A stretch of DNA of 57,786 nucleotides from Branchiostoma floridae (taxonomy: Eukaryota > Chordata > Leptocardii > Amphioxiformes > Branchiostomatidae). Below are positions 36,901 to 51,047 of the stretch, piece after piece (the first letter of the stretch is position 1; each line of letters starts with the position of its first letter). The stretch is taken from contig NC_049979.1 in NCBI RefSeq assembly GCF_000003815.2, forward strand, positions 13,531,605 through 13,589,390. Reading direction: 5' to 3'. The position numbers were made by a program, and so were the translations under genes. The notes under the pieces are model-generated. The model made no database searches, was not told the DNA's origin, and saw nothing but the letters and a program-made list of their open reading frames with translations.

Positions 36901-37235
36901 CTTAACAGAAAAAAACTTTGCTTGTGGACTTGAGACTGGATACTGATTTTTCTTAGTGCTACATGTAGCTTCTATCCTATACATGGTATTCATGATATCC
37001 AGCATTGGTTTGAATTCAGCTCTTATTGCAAACTCAGTAAAAAAACTGTGGACCTACCAGGGTTGTCCACACCAGTCTGGATGACCTTGTCCAGGGTGTA
37101 GCCGGAGGGGGTGACCTTGTCGCGGAGCTTGGCGTAGATCTCCTTGGTCAGGCACCTGGCCATGTGGTTGTTGTGCTTGGACAACTCAGGGAAGTCCTCA
37201 TCGGCCGGGTATTTCTTCTGCCACAAGTTTGCCAT
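33735..37235 (-). CDS. CK: Creatine kinase, cytoplasmic type, complete
   Basis: The enzyme transfers phosphate between ATP and creatine, buffering ATP in muscle, neurons and sperm. Coding exons on the - strand are 37235-37058, 36651-36367, 36160-35989, one of 35537-35414 or 34942-34819, 34280-34088 and 33922-33735. Phases match throughout and the total is 1140 nt, 379 aa, close to the usual 381. It starts [20 protein letters not shown]. Visible motifs are [11 protein letters not shown] with [11 protein letters not shown], the catalytic Glu region [20 protein letters not shown], the reactive Cys at about residue 277 in [14 protein letters not shown], and the C-terminal [13 protein letters not shown]. 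There is no mitochondrial presequence. NLGTGLR and the overall sequence fit creatine kinase better than arginine kinase. A non-coding first exon is likely (see 37236-37256). Confidence 0.97.
34088..34280 (-). CDS. CK: CK exon 5: reactive cysteine exon
   Basis: 193 nt, phase 0 to 1. It begins [20 protein letters not shown], continues to [20 protein letters not shown] and ends [11 protein letters not shown] with a split Gly. Cys277 is the reactive thiol of guanidino kinases. Confidence 0.97.
34404..34469. repeat. Perfect 33-bp tandem duplication
   Basis: Two identical 33-bp units (34404-34436, 34437-34469) starting gacacattttcaaactgaca, in the CK intron between exons 4b and 5. Confidence 0.95.
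34819..34942 (-). CDS. CK: CK exon 4b: second copy of duplicated catalytic exon
   Basis: 124 nt, phase 2 to 0, with a ctttcag acceptor and gtgaga donor. It begins [20 protein letters not shown] and ends [19 protein letters not shown]. It differs from 4a at 7 of 42 residues (N216E, T218S, A242D, K245R, E249Q, Q252G, K253L), with many more synonymous changes. All core catalytic residues are kept, so it looks functional rather than a relic. Confidence 0.94.
35414..35537 (-). CDS. CK: CK exon 4a: first copy of duplicated catalytic exon
   Basis: 124 nt, phase 2 to 0, residues 212-253. It begins [20 protein letters not shown] and ends [19 protein letters not shown]. The NEED motif holds the catalytic glutamate. 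A second version, exon 4b, lies 471 nt further downstream in the gene with identical length and phase. 124 is not a multiple of three, so only one copy can be used in a working mRNA. Confidence 0.96.
35583..35596. promoter_or_regulatory. RFX X-box match in CK intron 3
   Basis: The sequence gttaccatagcaac fits GTNRCC-N2-RGYAAC with no mismatch. It lies 46 nt upstream (in gene sense) of exon 4a. Motif evidence only. Confidence 0.25.
35989..36160 (-). CDS. CK: CK exon 3
   Basis: 172 nt, phase 1 to 2. It encodes [20 protein letters not shown] and on to [27 protein letters not shown] plus a split Trp. The acceptor is ccggcag and the donor gtgagt. Confidence 0.97.
36367..36651 (-). CDS. CK: CK exon 2
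   Basis: 285 nt, phase 1 to 1. It encodes [20 protein letters not shown] and on to [33 protein letters not shown]. It contains ATP-binding arginines of the family. Confidence 0.97.
37058..37235 (-). CDS. CK: CK exon 1 (first coding)
   Basis: 178 coding nt from the ATG at 37235 to a gtaggt donor, phase 1. It encodes [20 protein letters not shown] and on to VIQTGVDNP plus a split Gly. This is the N-terminal phosphagen kinase domain. Confidence 0.97.
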
Positions 37236-37256
37236 GATTGGGCGTTACGTTGGGTT
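37236..37256 (-). other. CK 5' UTR end with acceptor site
   Basis: On the - strand, tttccccag ends at 37257, giving a 21-nt leader before the ATG. This suggests a separate non-coding first exon upstream, as in vertebrate CK genes. That exon is not located. Confidence 0.5.
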
Positions 37257-39398
37257 CTGGGGAAACACAGCAGAGGAACGGCAGGTAAGATGACTGGGCA
37301 CACACGTGTAGGCTGGAGTAACTGTGGTGTAAAAGAGGATGACCTCACTGCCTTAGTGCAAAAGTACTAGTAGGTGTGTCTACGTGGCAAGTTTGTACCA
37401 AGTGCATGCTCACAGTTAATGGGTGTAATATGTAATGTAACTTTGCACTTTGTACTTTGTGGGTGGTCCTATGGGCTGACTTGGCATATGTAGAATGGTT
37501 ATTGTACATATTGACGTAAGACATACTACGTGACAATTGTCACATTCACTTATGGTCAGGGTAACCAGGCACATTGGAACAATATCAAACTCTCACTTAA
37601 CTGTAGTAGGTTTTTTTGCCATCCTAAAATTATCTACAACATTAAATCACCCCAGCCTGATATCACATAACAAACACCAAAACAAGGTGTTTATTGGGAC
37701 TGTGTAAACATCCCACAATAGAGAGTAGTGTTTGCAGTCTGATATTTTGATCTGTAAGCTATTTTTCCAGACAAAGTAATGGCATTGACTGCTTCAGATG
37801 TCGTTCCCCCTGGCAAGGAGAGTGTCTTTTATTCCAAGAGCGCATAGGAAGAAGAGATTGAAATCAAGAGGACACTGGAGACAACAAAATTAGTAGAAAG
37901 GCAATGTCAACCTTGGCCTCAGACATTACATCATGCCAAGTCCACAGTGGAGACGTATTAAGTAAAGGTTGTATTTGTTCCCTTAAGCACGTCTGTCTAA
38001 CATTCCCTCTGCACCTAGCAACACCAGGGTGATGACATAATACCCAGGGAACAGAACAGGAAGCACAATACTAGCTGTAGAAATTTTCTGGGGTGGAGAT
38101 TTTTTTTCTGATACAAAATCACAAAATTCCTTTTTTTTATCACACAAAATTTGGACCATCCTTTTAAACAATTTAGCCAACAAACTGTCTTTTACTACAC
38201 AATGGCATTTCAATGATACTGTTATAAGATATTAGCAGCCATAATTCATACAGAGCAATTACTTTGAATGCTAGCAAAAATAGCAAGCATGATACTGGGG
38301 GTGTGGTAGGCTTGTGCAGTAATTTGTCAACCTCCCATATGGATCCAGAAGAGTTTTTTTCCTCGCTGTTGCCAAAAGCAGTTCTCCTGAATGTATTCAC
38401 ATATCCAAAGCTAGCCTGTACTCAAGGTAACATCCATAACTGCAGGGTGAGATATTTTGGGCCTGCAGGGTTGCGCCATGCTGAACCTGATGGCTTTGGT
38501 ACAGGATAACATATCCTCACCCAGTACAGAAGGGTAGGCCCCTCTCCATATGGTAGGGGCATATCCATCATTGACAGAGACCACAGGGACAATTATCCAT
38601 CAGCTTCACTCCATTTAAACACCAGGTAATTTCAGAAATGGAATCTGCATGTTAAGTCCTCATGTACACTTTATAGGACCGACAAAGATGCATGATGGTC
38701 TAACATATAGTGAAAGGGAAACAGGATGTACCAAATGTGCAGTTTTCAACATTACACCACTCTCTTGTATAGACTCATTTCCAGTGGTAGCCCCATGTAC
38801 CAATCATGTACAAGTCGGTCATGAGTCATAAAAGGCACAATGTATAAATCAAGTGATCTGGGAAACCTCTGACGATGGTATAAATTTGAGACTTAGTGAG
38901 CCAGTCCATGAATATTTCCATCTCTCCTGTGTCCTCTAGCCTCCACTAAGGCTGTGTCCCAGTTACACAGGCAGAGGCAACAAATTACTAGGCATGGACT
39001 GGAATACACAATGACTGAATGAGCCAATATTATACATCATGCTGTAAGACCTTACCAAGATGATAATACACATAGATCGACATACTTCTCAACTTGACTA
39101 TATAATTTTTTATCATAATTCTAAAAAGTAATTGTTGTACCACAACAGGAGAAAACCATGGCTCATTCCATGCATCAATGGAGCGAGCATATCAAATTAT
39201 TCCATTCAAATCTTAGCAGAAATGGTTGGTTTTGAATGAATTGAATTGCATGGCCAGCAATTATCATTTTGCCAAATCCTCCACATAAAAGAGTAGGAAT
39301 AATCTAAAAACACATAGAGCCTTTTGAGCTGACAATTTTAATGTATTCATAATGTTTTTTTTTGTCATTTCTAAGTTTCTAAGTTACTTTTCCCCAGA

Positions 39399-39542
39399 GG
39401 TAAGGAGATTATCACGTCATTTCATCACACCTGCCCCCATCAACTGCAGGCCACCAGGGAGATGTACCCACTTTAAATCCCCCAAGGTAAGGAGATTATC
39501 ACATTTCATCACACCGCTACTGCCACAAGCCACCAGGGACAT
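39399..39542. repeat. Imperfect ~87-bp tandem duplication
   Basis: ggtaaggagattatcac...tttcatcacacc...gccaccaggga occurs at 39399 and again from 39486, with small indels. Non-coding. Confidence 0.8.
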
Positions 39543-42500
39543 GAAAACACTGGTCAGGACTGATCTCAGCTGGTCCTAAAGCTTGTAATCCTAATGGATT
39601 GTTCCTCTAACTTAACCAATAAGATCCCCTGGTCCAGAGCTATCCTTGAAGAATCTCTTAAGTAAACTTAGGTTGTCATTTTTAGAAGTGTCTGCACACA
39701 TAGATGTCCCTTTCCATGTGCACTTAAGACACTTAAGATACATGCAAACTTCTAATTATTCTCTATTTTACATTTTCAATATGTTAAGAAGAAAGTAACA
39801 AACTTGTCATCTAATTGGCCTGACTTGAAGGTCTTTAAAGCTTATTAAAATGTCATCTTGTATGGACTACGTAGGAGAGCAATCAATTTTTGATGTTGAT
39901 TGGGGTTATACCTTTACCATGTTACAGTGAACAATGCAGAATGGGTTCAGCCTACTCCATAAAAATTCCATGGCAAATATTGATTTTCTGTTACTAGATA
40001 TTCCAAAGAGGTGATCTGTGGACATCTGCAGCATATAAATCTGTAACTTAAAAAGGGTTCATTATTTTCTCGGTTTTTCACATTCCTATAGCAATTCTGT
40101 GATAAGGTCTATGCTTTTACTGGCCTTGGAGGCAAAAATTCATTTCTGTGATCTTTCATGCATGCATTCTTGTGGTGGGCCATTATACCATACGGAGCAC
40201 GTGATACACCATGGTACCCCAAACCCAGTGAACCATGCAGCTATGAAATGTCACTGCAGACATGCAGGGCCCCTTTGAAATTCAACTCATAAACTGAGCA
40301 AGGAAGGAAAGTTTATTTTTTTTTTCCAGTACATTTCTTTGCCATGTTTCCGTTGAACCTTAAACTTTAAGCACCCATTAGGGAAATATACAAAAGACGT
40401 TTTTACATGCACTGCACCAGGAGGTAACTTTAATTTGAAGGGAGGGCCTGCCTGTTCCCTTCCCAGAGTATGGGGCCAACATTCAGCATCTGTTGAATTA
40501 TGCAGCAAGTCTAAGTGAGGTCGATATTTCAACTCCAGATGGAAGGCTGACCCACATTGTGTAGTGTGACCATTAATTAGAGAGCCTTTGCCAATATCTA
40601 ATTATGTTCACCACAATTCTAGCTACACATAGGAAAACTTGTCATCAGTTTGGACATGGCTTTGCCAGAGGCCAAAGAATAGGTGATCATTCTGGGTTTG
40701 TGTTGTCAGTGGAAGGCTTTTCAGCACCAAGGTTGTTACTATGGGGACTAACAATTTCCACTGCTGGGTAATTTGGCATCATTTTTGACTCCATGGGGCC
40801 ACTAACAGCACTGTCATTACCTGGGAATTCAAAATAAATCCAAGATGTTTTCAAGTACAGAAACTGGTACTGAAAATTGAATTGAAAATGGATCTATTTA
40901 CTGACCTCGTTAAATGTGCATAGTAGTACTTTTTAAGGACCATTTTATAGATATTTGGAACCACTATAGAGTTTGAAATGGATGATGGCTGTAAACCTCA
41001 CAGCAAACATTAAACCCCCTTTCTCTTCCCTGTTCCAAATGTACAAGTCTAAATGCACCTTCTCATGCTTGATGAATCCTATTCTTATTGTAACATCCCA
41101 GAGCACATCAGTTCCAAACCACATGCAAATCTTTTCTTGTGATTGGGTGTTTCATCTTGTGTGGATTTGGTGTCAAAACAAATTCAGGAAGACTTCAATT
41201 AAGCTTGGCACTAAACTGAAGCAACTGAGTACCAGGTTTAAACATGTCTGTGGTAAAATAGTTATGTTTTCCTTGTCCAAGGGCCAGCTGAGCTTACTTA
41301 CTAGTAAAGCTGACAAAACTGTAAATCACAGGACAGACTGGCGCTGCCAGGATTGATAAGAGGCATAGCTGTGGTAGATATACAAAGATAAGAGGACAAA
41401 CTACAAGGTCTACAGAACATAGATGTATGTATCTGGATGTTTTTACACCCTTGTCGCATCTAATGCCCTCTGTTGATTGCCAGCCACTACTGATTGATGT
41501 GAGTGGAGATGTGGAGCAGCTGCCACCTACCACTAGTACCAGACCTGGGAGTACCCAGAGGCCCTCTGGCCTGAGGAGGGGCTGAAGTTACTGAGCCAGA
41601 TTTTGTTGCCTGGTGGGCTTTATAGCGCATCCAGGTTACAAAGTCAGGCTGAAATCAATGCTTAGGACAGATATGAGGATTTCTACTTTCCCATTAATCT
41701 AAGGCAGATATAGAACAGAGTGTTCAATTACAGGGCATCTTCAAATGATTTTCCCTATTATTCCCACGTATGATACCATAAAGTTAATATATAATTTCAC
41801 AATTGTAGAAAAATCTAATTCTTTTTACTTCCTAAATGACTTGTGCATGTCCGCATTGTTACAATGTTATATAATCGTCCATCAATTTGCTTGGACATTG
41901 TGGACAATCACACTTTGTAGAAAGTGGTAATTAATTAAGTCATGCTCTGAATAAGAATCAGGAATGATTATGACATACTCCAATAAAATCTCATTTGGTC
42001 TTTTGGAAAACCACCCACAAGGTGTTAACTATTTTTTTACTTTCAGGACGTATTCTATATCATGACTTTATATACATGTACGTACAGCACTGAATCTCTT
42101 GTCTAGTTCTCTGTAAGTGCCAATCCAGTCATATCATCTGATCTAACTGCACATAGTCACCATTCCTGCCATAGGCTAGTCAGTGATGGTGGTAATTATA
42201 TTGCATTCATGTTGAGGCTGAACCAAGACCTGTAATTGACAGACCGTGCTCCCGCCACAACCCCGGCAAACCTCTATTGATTAAATAATGCCAGTATGGA
42301 GACAGAGAGGCACAGCAAGGGTTGGGGGCTAGGAAAGAGCCTTGTATTGTCCCTGTTAGCATGTTCTTTTCTCCATAAGCAGTAAGCCAGGAATTCAGCC
42401 TTGGTGTTGTACCAGGGACAAATTCCATTTTAGTTCTCAGAATATTCCTTATACATTTTCTCACTTATCTGTTTTTAGCATATGAAAAATCATAATTTGA

Positions 42501-43430
42501 TATTGTTATATAACAATCAATAATTATAGATTTGTCTCTTTGAGATGTAACAATGTTAGTCATGTTATTGAACAAGTTAAGCCCCATGGTACCCTCCTGT
42601 CTCAACACTGTGCCAAGGAAAGGTAGAGGATATATTGTTGGTTATCGTATAATCCAGTTTCCTGCTGTAGTCATGCTGGTGAGGTGACCTCTGCACTAGA
42701 CCTCCAGGAAAACCACTTATCACCAGCAATAGAGTATCCTGTATTGATTTATCAGCTGAGAACAGCGTATTCCCCACAGGGAAGTCAATTTTCAGTGGTG
42801 GATCTAGACTTTGTCACATTGATCAATGACTGCGTCGGTTGTCTTTTTGTTGTCAGTTGACCATAAATTTGGCAATCATATGAACTTCTTGTGTATTTAT
42901 TAAAAACTCCTCATACTGTGAAATTGGCTACTAGAGACTTTTCCAAGTAGGTCATTTACCCATTTGCCTGTACTGTGACAATTTGACAGCATGTTAATAA
43001 AATATCATAAGACCATGCTTCAACTCAAAAGAAATATTGCCCCATCCTAAGAATATGTTGAAAGTATGCACACAATGTTTAATCCAACAAAAATCAGCAT
43101 TTGCTTTCCTCTAAAACTGTCTCTGTCAGTCGTAAAAATTCTGCCACAGCTAGTAAAACCCGTCAGAGCCTCATGCCAAATTTGTGCCGATCGCTCCACG
43201 CTGAAGCCCAATATTGATTACCCCAGCATGACAACCAGCCTGATTGAATTCCAAGCTCGCGCCTGCAGTATGATGTATTCATGCTGCTGGTCTGCCTATG
43301 TATAGCTCCAGAACTCATGCATGTAAAACACAACTCAATGAAAATAATACCGAATCATCTAACCACCTTTTATGGTGCTCGATTCAGCTGACATGTTTTT
43401 TTTTACAACAGTTCCTATACTACTAACGCC

Positions 43431-43585
43431 AGTTCACCTTTATCCGCGGGGTAACCTATATCCGTTGTAATTAAACAGGGCATTGCATATTGCAGGATAT
43501 CAAGTCAACGGGCGTTGGTCTCAAATTTGCAACATTTTGAAACCACCGTCCATCGACTTGGTATCCCTGACTACCCTATAATTTG
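43431..43585 (+). repeat. Dispersed repeat, copy 1
   Basis: Shares ggtaacctatatcc (43450-43463) and then, in the same order, a gaaaccaccgtcc block and tatccctgactaccctata with the segment at 50541-50690. Likely a small non-autonomous transposable element. The family is unnamed here. Confidence 0.55.
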
Positions 43586-44541
43586 TAGGTAAAGCACATA
43601 AATTCACATAATTTGTAGCAAGGAGATCAATTTTCTCGCAATTGTTTTACCTGATTTAAGTGTTATACCTAGGGAGCATAAAACATTGTCAGGACCCCAG
43701 CTATGCTGACCATCTCTGCAGCACTGAGCTGTAATGGCTGACGTTTCAATCACTAACTCAGCTGAGCTGACCCTGACAGAGAGCAGCTGGCACATCCTGA
43801 TGAAAAATACACATCTAGCAGCAGTCTGAAGTATCCTGAGACTTTGAAGCCTGTCAAATATGTCCTGTGACATGAATGTTCCAACTCCAGAAAACTTGCA
43901 GAGAACTGATCAGTATGACCAATGCCCCATGGCAAACATATCTGAAGGACAACTTGAGAATGACCTCTGCAATGACCTTGAATCTTAATAGAAGCTACCC
44001 AAACAATATGGAACAAGATTAATGTCTCCTTCAGGGAACGTAGTAGGAATGGTCTGAACATCACTCTGATGGTTTCAAAGGTTTTGAGATTGATGGTAAC
44101 TTTGCACAATCATGCAGTTTTGATATAAAGATAGTTTGATGGATAAAATCAAAGTCATCTCATGGTTCTAAATTATGGATACTATGTGATTCTCTGTCTA
44201 CTACACACTATACTTGTATTTGGACATTACTCCAAGTGCTTCAAAGTCACTTTCAGTTGCTCTGGCTTATCTTATCTAGAAAATGTTGCCCCCGTAAACA
44301 TGACAAAATTTCCCTACATGCCATTTATCTTCTTCAATCTGGACTGTCAACTGCGTACTAATGACTGGTGTTTGGTTACTATCTCATCAGGGCTGCCATA
44401 GCAACCTTACTTGCACACCCCACTTTTCATCAAGTATGCCATTGCCATTTTTGCACAACTTGTTTGTCATAAAATATCCTGCACACTAGGACCTACAGCA
44501 GCCATAAATTCTACAAATAGGGCCCTGCTGAGAATAACTAG

Positions 44542-44551
44542 CCATATAAGG
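44542..44551. promoter_or_regulatory. CArG box (SRF site)
   Basis: ccatataagg matches CC(A/T)6GG exactly. It is 7.3 kb upstream of the CK start codon. SRF/CArG control is common in muscle genes; the link to this CK is inferred. Confidence 0.3.
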
Positions 44552-47010
44552 GAGGAGAGCGCTTGAGAGGTACTAGGAGTATCAGAAAAGCCATCTGCAT
44601 GTCTCTTGGCCAGCTGGTGCCTTGTGCAAAATGGTGAGCACTGAAAGTGAAACCCTTCTGAGAACTAGCCTGAGTACCATTTGATTTCTACCAGGGCTCC
44701 TTGTAAGGAGCCCCAGTAGAAAGGATGGTATCCAGACTATCTGAGAACCTCCACTCATATAGATAATAGATCCATTTCAAGTGAGGCACCAGAGACTTTT
44801 CAATGGCAGGGATTTTTCTGCCATTTGGTTGTGTCAATCAAATCAATTAGTGAGGCAAAACTACACCTGTCACCCTCCAAGGCTGGTCTGCCAGAGCCAG
44901 GAGTTTGCACATTCAACTTCTGTCTACAGGCCAGTCATGCTACTGCTTCCATGTCAGGAGCAGCTGTCCGAGATGCATATCTTCTGTGCTTCATACATCA
45001 CACGCCAATCTTGTCAAGCTTTGATACTATGTATCCTTGCCACAATGCTAAGCCTTTAGTTTTTTTAAGGAAAGGGGTTCATCTTTGTCAGCAGTCCACT
45101 GCTGACACCATACATTATGCTGTGATTATTATCTTGCTGTTGTTGTACTGATGTGTTAGCTGGGAACTTGTGCAAACAGTCCTGTCATTATGAGTATCTC
45201 CTCAGGACAACTAAGTTGTAACACAGCAGGCCTGCCAGCTGCCGTCCATCTGATAAGGGCCCAGTACATCAAATGGATGTTCAACTTCATGGCATTTGAC
45301 CAAAAAATAGAAATTTCTGTGGTGAATAAGTGGGTCAGCCAAACTGCCATTGTCCAGGAATATCTATGACCCCAGCCAACCCTTGCCTGGTTTAACAAGT
45401 AAAATGTTTCACATGATAAATTTTCCCCGAACTTTGGCAGACCAATCTAGCAGTTCAATCCTCTTTGAGTGGAGTAGATTGCCTGGCAACAGACCCACGC
45501 AGTGACGTCAACGCACCAACCTTGAAAGGTTACCTGTACTGAGAGCGCAGGATGATCCAATGATCAAGCTCTTTCAGTCATTCAGTCATCGTTACCATGG
45601 TGATAGAGAGAAAATAGCAATTCTATCTCACTGTAGCACAGATAATGCTCCTCATGTGACATGCATTTCATCAGGCATAAATTACTTCCACAAAGACCTT
45701 GCCACCAAATCAGATTTACAAATGGAGTGGAATCTCCTCTGCTGATTGACTGATAGCAATGGTGTAGTACATGGCTCTGTCACAGTAATATCGGTGAAGC
45801 CTTCTGCCACAATCTGATTTTCAGCTTCCGTTCATCTGATAATTTTTATCCTGCTTGGCACTGTTGGTGATGTCCAACTCCAAGCTATAATGCTGCTCAA
45901 CAAAACCCTGACTGAGTGCTATTCTGCATTAGAATTTACATGAGCAATGATCCTCGCATGTGCCAAGGCTCAGCAGCAAAAATAGTAACAATACTGATGA
46001 CAAGCAGTTTGCTGCATTCCTGCATAGCAAAAACAGCTAACATTGCTGTTTCACCAGGCAGCCTATCCTATATCATAACCATGTTACAGAACCAGGGCAA
46101 AGGATCGTGTTTCTCCCAGAATACATGGAAGTTAAAACCTGATACAGCAGGGGCTCATCTATGTCAGAAATGCTTTATCAACAGTCAATTTTGAAGTCAT
46201 CTGAAAATATCAATGCAACTTAGCCTACTGTCCAATGACTTGTGCAATATATATGGCCTCCTTCGGTATACGGTAATCATTTAACAGCTATTAAAAATGG
46301 TAACATCGCTATCTATCTTACAATAAAAGATTTCATTTCAAGCCAACAGGGGATGAAGAATTAAAGCTGGACCAAGCTTGCAAGGAGGTCTATCCAATGA
46401 CACTGGAACCATAGACATGGGGATGAAGAAAAAAGAGAGCCATAATCATAATCATAGTGTAAAAATGATGCACCAAAAGCAAGCTTAAGCAGGTGTCCAT
46501 CTGTAGATACTTTGGATTTGAAAAGGTAAAGAGGGTCCATGGCGGTGCAAAAGTAAGACACTGCAGTTCAGACTAGATGGGACATTTCAAGTATCTCTGG
46601 TATGGATGTACGTAAAACGGAAGCCAAGTAGGCCGGTTTTATTTAGAATGCAGTACACGCGTGCCAAACAGGCACTGGGACAGGAGTCAGGACCCGATCG
46701 TCCAGGATTCGGACTCTTTGTGCTTTTTGACATAATTAGTTCGCCGAGACAACACTCTCAAACAAATTCCAGCTGTCAAAAGAACGATTTGCAGTTTGGT
46801 GCGTAACACAAGGAGCTATGTTGCCGTGTTGCATAGCTACCAGTGAAAAGGCCCGTTACCCGACACTCTATGGAACCAGTTCTACCATTTTACTAGGAAA
46901 GCCGTGTCCTCTCATTTTTGAAAAGGCAGAGGTTGGCAATAATAAGGTGGCATAATCTTCTAATAACACAGTCTAAGACTTGTAAATCAGTAGGCTTAGT
47001 AGCGTGAACA

Positions 47011-47289
47011 ATGGCAAATGCATTTGTTTCCAGCTTAACGGGTCGCTGCAAACCGCTCCTCCCCTTTTGGTGTTCTTTACGCCGCAAGGTCATTTTAGAG
47101 TACAACAATCCTGCTGTTTTTATGCCGTTTACAGAATCTACTTATACGAAAGGAGGCGGCAATTGCCGTTCACACAGCACTCTGAAACAAAATGTAAGGA
47201 AATTGGTGTACCTGGTAGCACTGGAGCCTCTGATTCGGTTGCTTGGAAAGCCGCCAGTGAAGAACTCTGGACGGACAGCGAATAAATAG
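47011..47289 (+). CDS. Hypothetical 92-aa ORF upstream of TRMT61A
   Basis: Single-exon ORF with a good Kozak context (aacaatgg). The product is Arg/Lys-rich at its start, nearly free of acidic residues and ends PPVKNSGRTANK. It has no family I recognise. It could be a small mitochondrial-targeted protein, a non-coding leader region or chance. Its end is only about 200 bp from the predicted TRMT61A core promoter. Confidence 0.2.
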   Translation: MANAFVSSLTGRCKPLLPFWCSLRRKVILEYNNPAVFMPFTESTYTKGGGNCRSHSTLKQNVRKLVYLVALEPLIRLLGKPPVKNSGRTANK

Positions 47290-47299
47290 GGCAATTGTT

Positions 47300-47513
47300 C
47301 ACGTGACTATAAAATCCTGTGCCATGATTGGCTGTTCAACAAAAGACAGCGTTCGGAGTTTCCTTATATGGTAGTGGGTCGGACGTCGTTCACATAGGTC
47401 GCATGTTTGAAGGAATCATTTACGACACATAGACTGTTTTCCGGCAGTAGTTTCGCGACATATTTATACCATCAGACGTGACTGCTCTTGCGCACTTTTC
47501 ACAAAATGGCGGC
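47300..47513 (+). promoter_or_regulatory. TRMT61A promoter region
   Basis: Cluster of promoter motifs: E-box CACGTG (47300-47305), TATAAAA (47308-47314), inverted CCAAT (47327-47331), CArG ccttatatgg (47362-47371), a minus-strand TATAAATA (47461-47468) and a YY1 element caaaatggcggc (47502-47513). YY1 sites of this form usually lie just downstream of the start site of housekeeping genes, which would put transcription start near 47490 and give a leader of about 350 nt. CpG dinucleotides are much denser from 47340 to 48000 than elsewhere. Confidence 0.5.
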
Positions 47514-47840
47514 GCCCATGTGTTAGTTCCGACGTGTGAGGAGGGAGAAAACTCGATCAAGTGTTTTGAAGATTTTTCGTGACCCTCTTTAGCGATCAGG
47601 TGACTTAGGGAAGTTATTTAACTGTATCACAGCAGGTGTAAGGTTCAAAACGCCTTATTGTACCTTGGGAATGCGTTCTTTGATACGTTTTTGTCAATAT
47701 GCATGAACCAGTTGGTTGTATGTCGGTGTCAACTCAGCTCAGCTGCGGGGTCTCAACATCTGTTAGATTCGTGTGATGACTGACAGTTTGCGAATTCATT
47801 TGCGAATTATTACGAATCCAGAAGTATCACGTCTGCTTAA

Positions 47841-51047
<3,207 letters not shown>

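Larger units (their letters stand above)
37258..46999. other. CK upstream / intergenic, about 10 kb
   Basis: This region probably holds the CK non-coding first exon, its promoter and distal elements. I recognise no coding exon. Contents noted: an imperfect tandem duplication at 39399-39542, a dispersed repeat at 43431-43585, and a CArG box at 44542-44551. Confidence 0.55.

Noticed and set aside
43604-44109. Minus-strand ORFs as retroelement remnants
   Set aside because: No reverse transcriptase or other motif; overlapping frames; likely chance.
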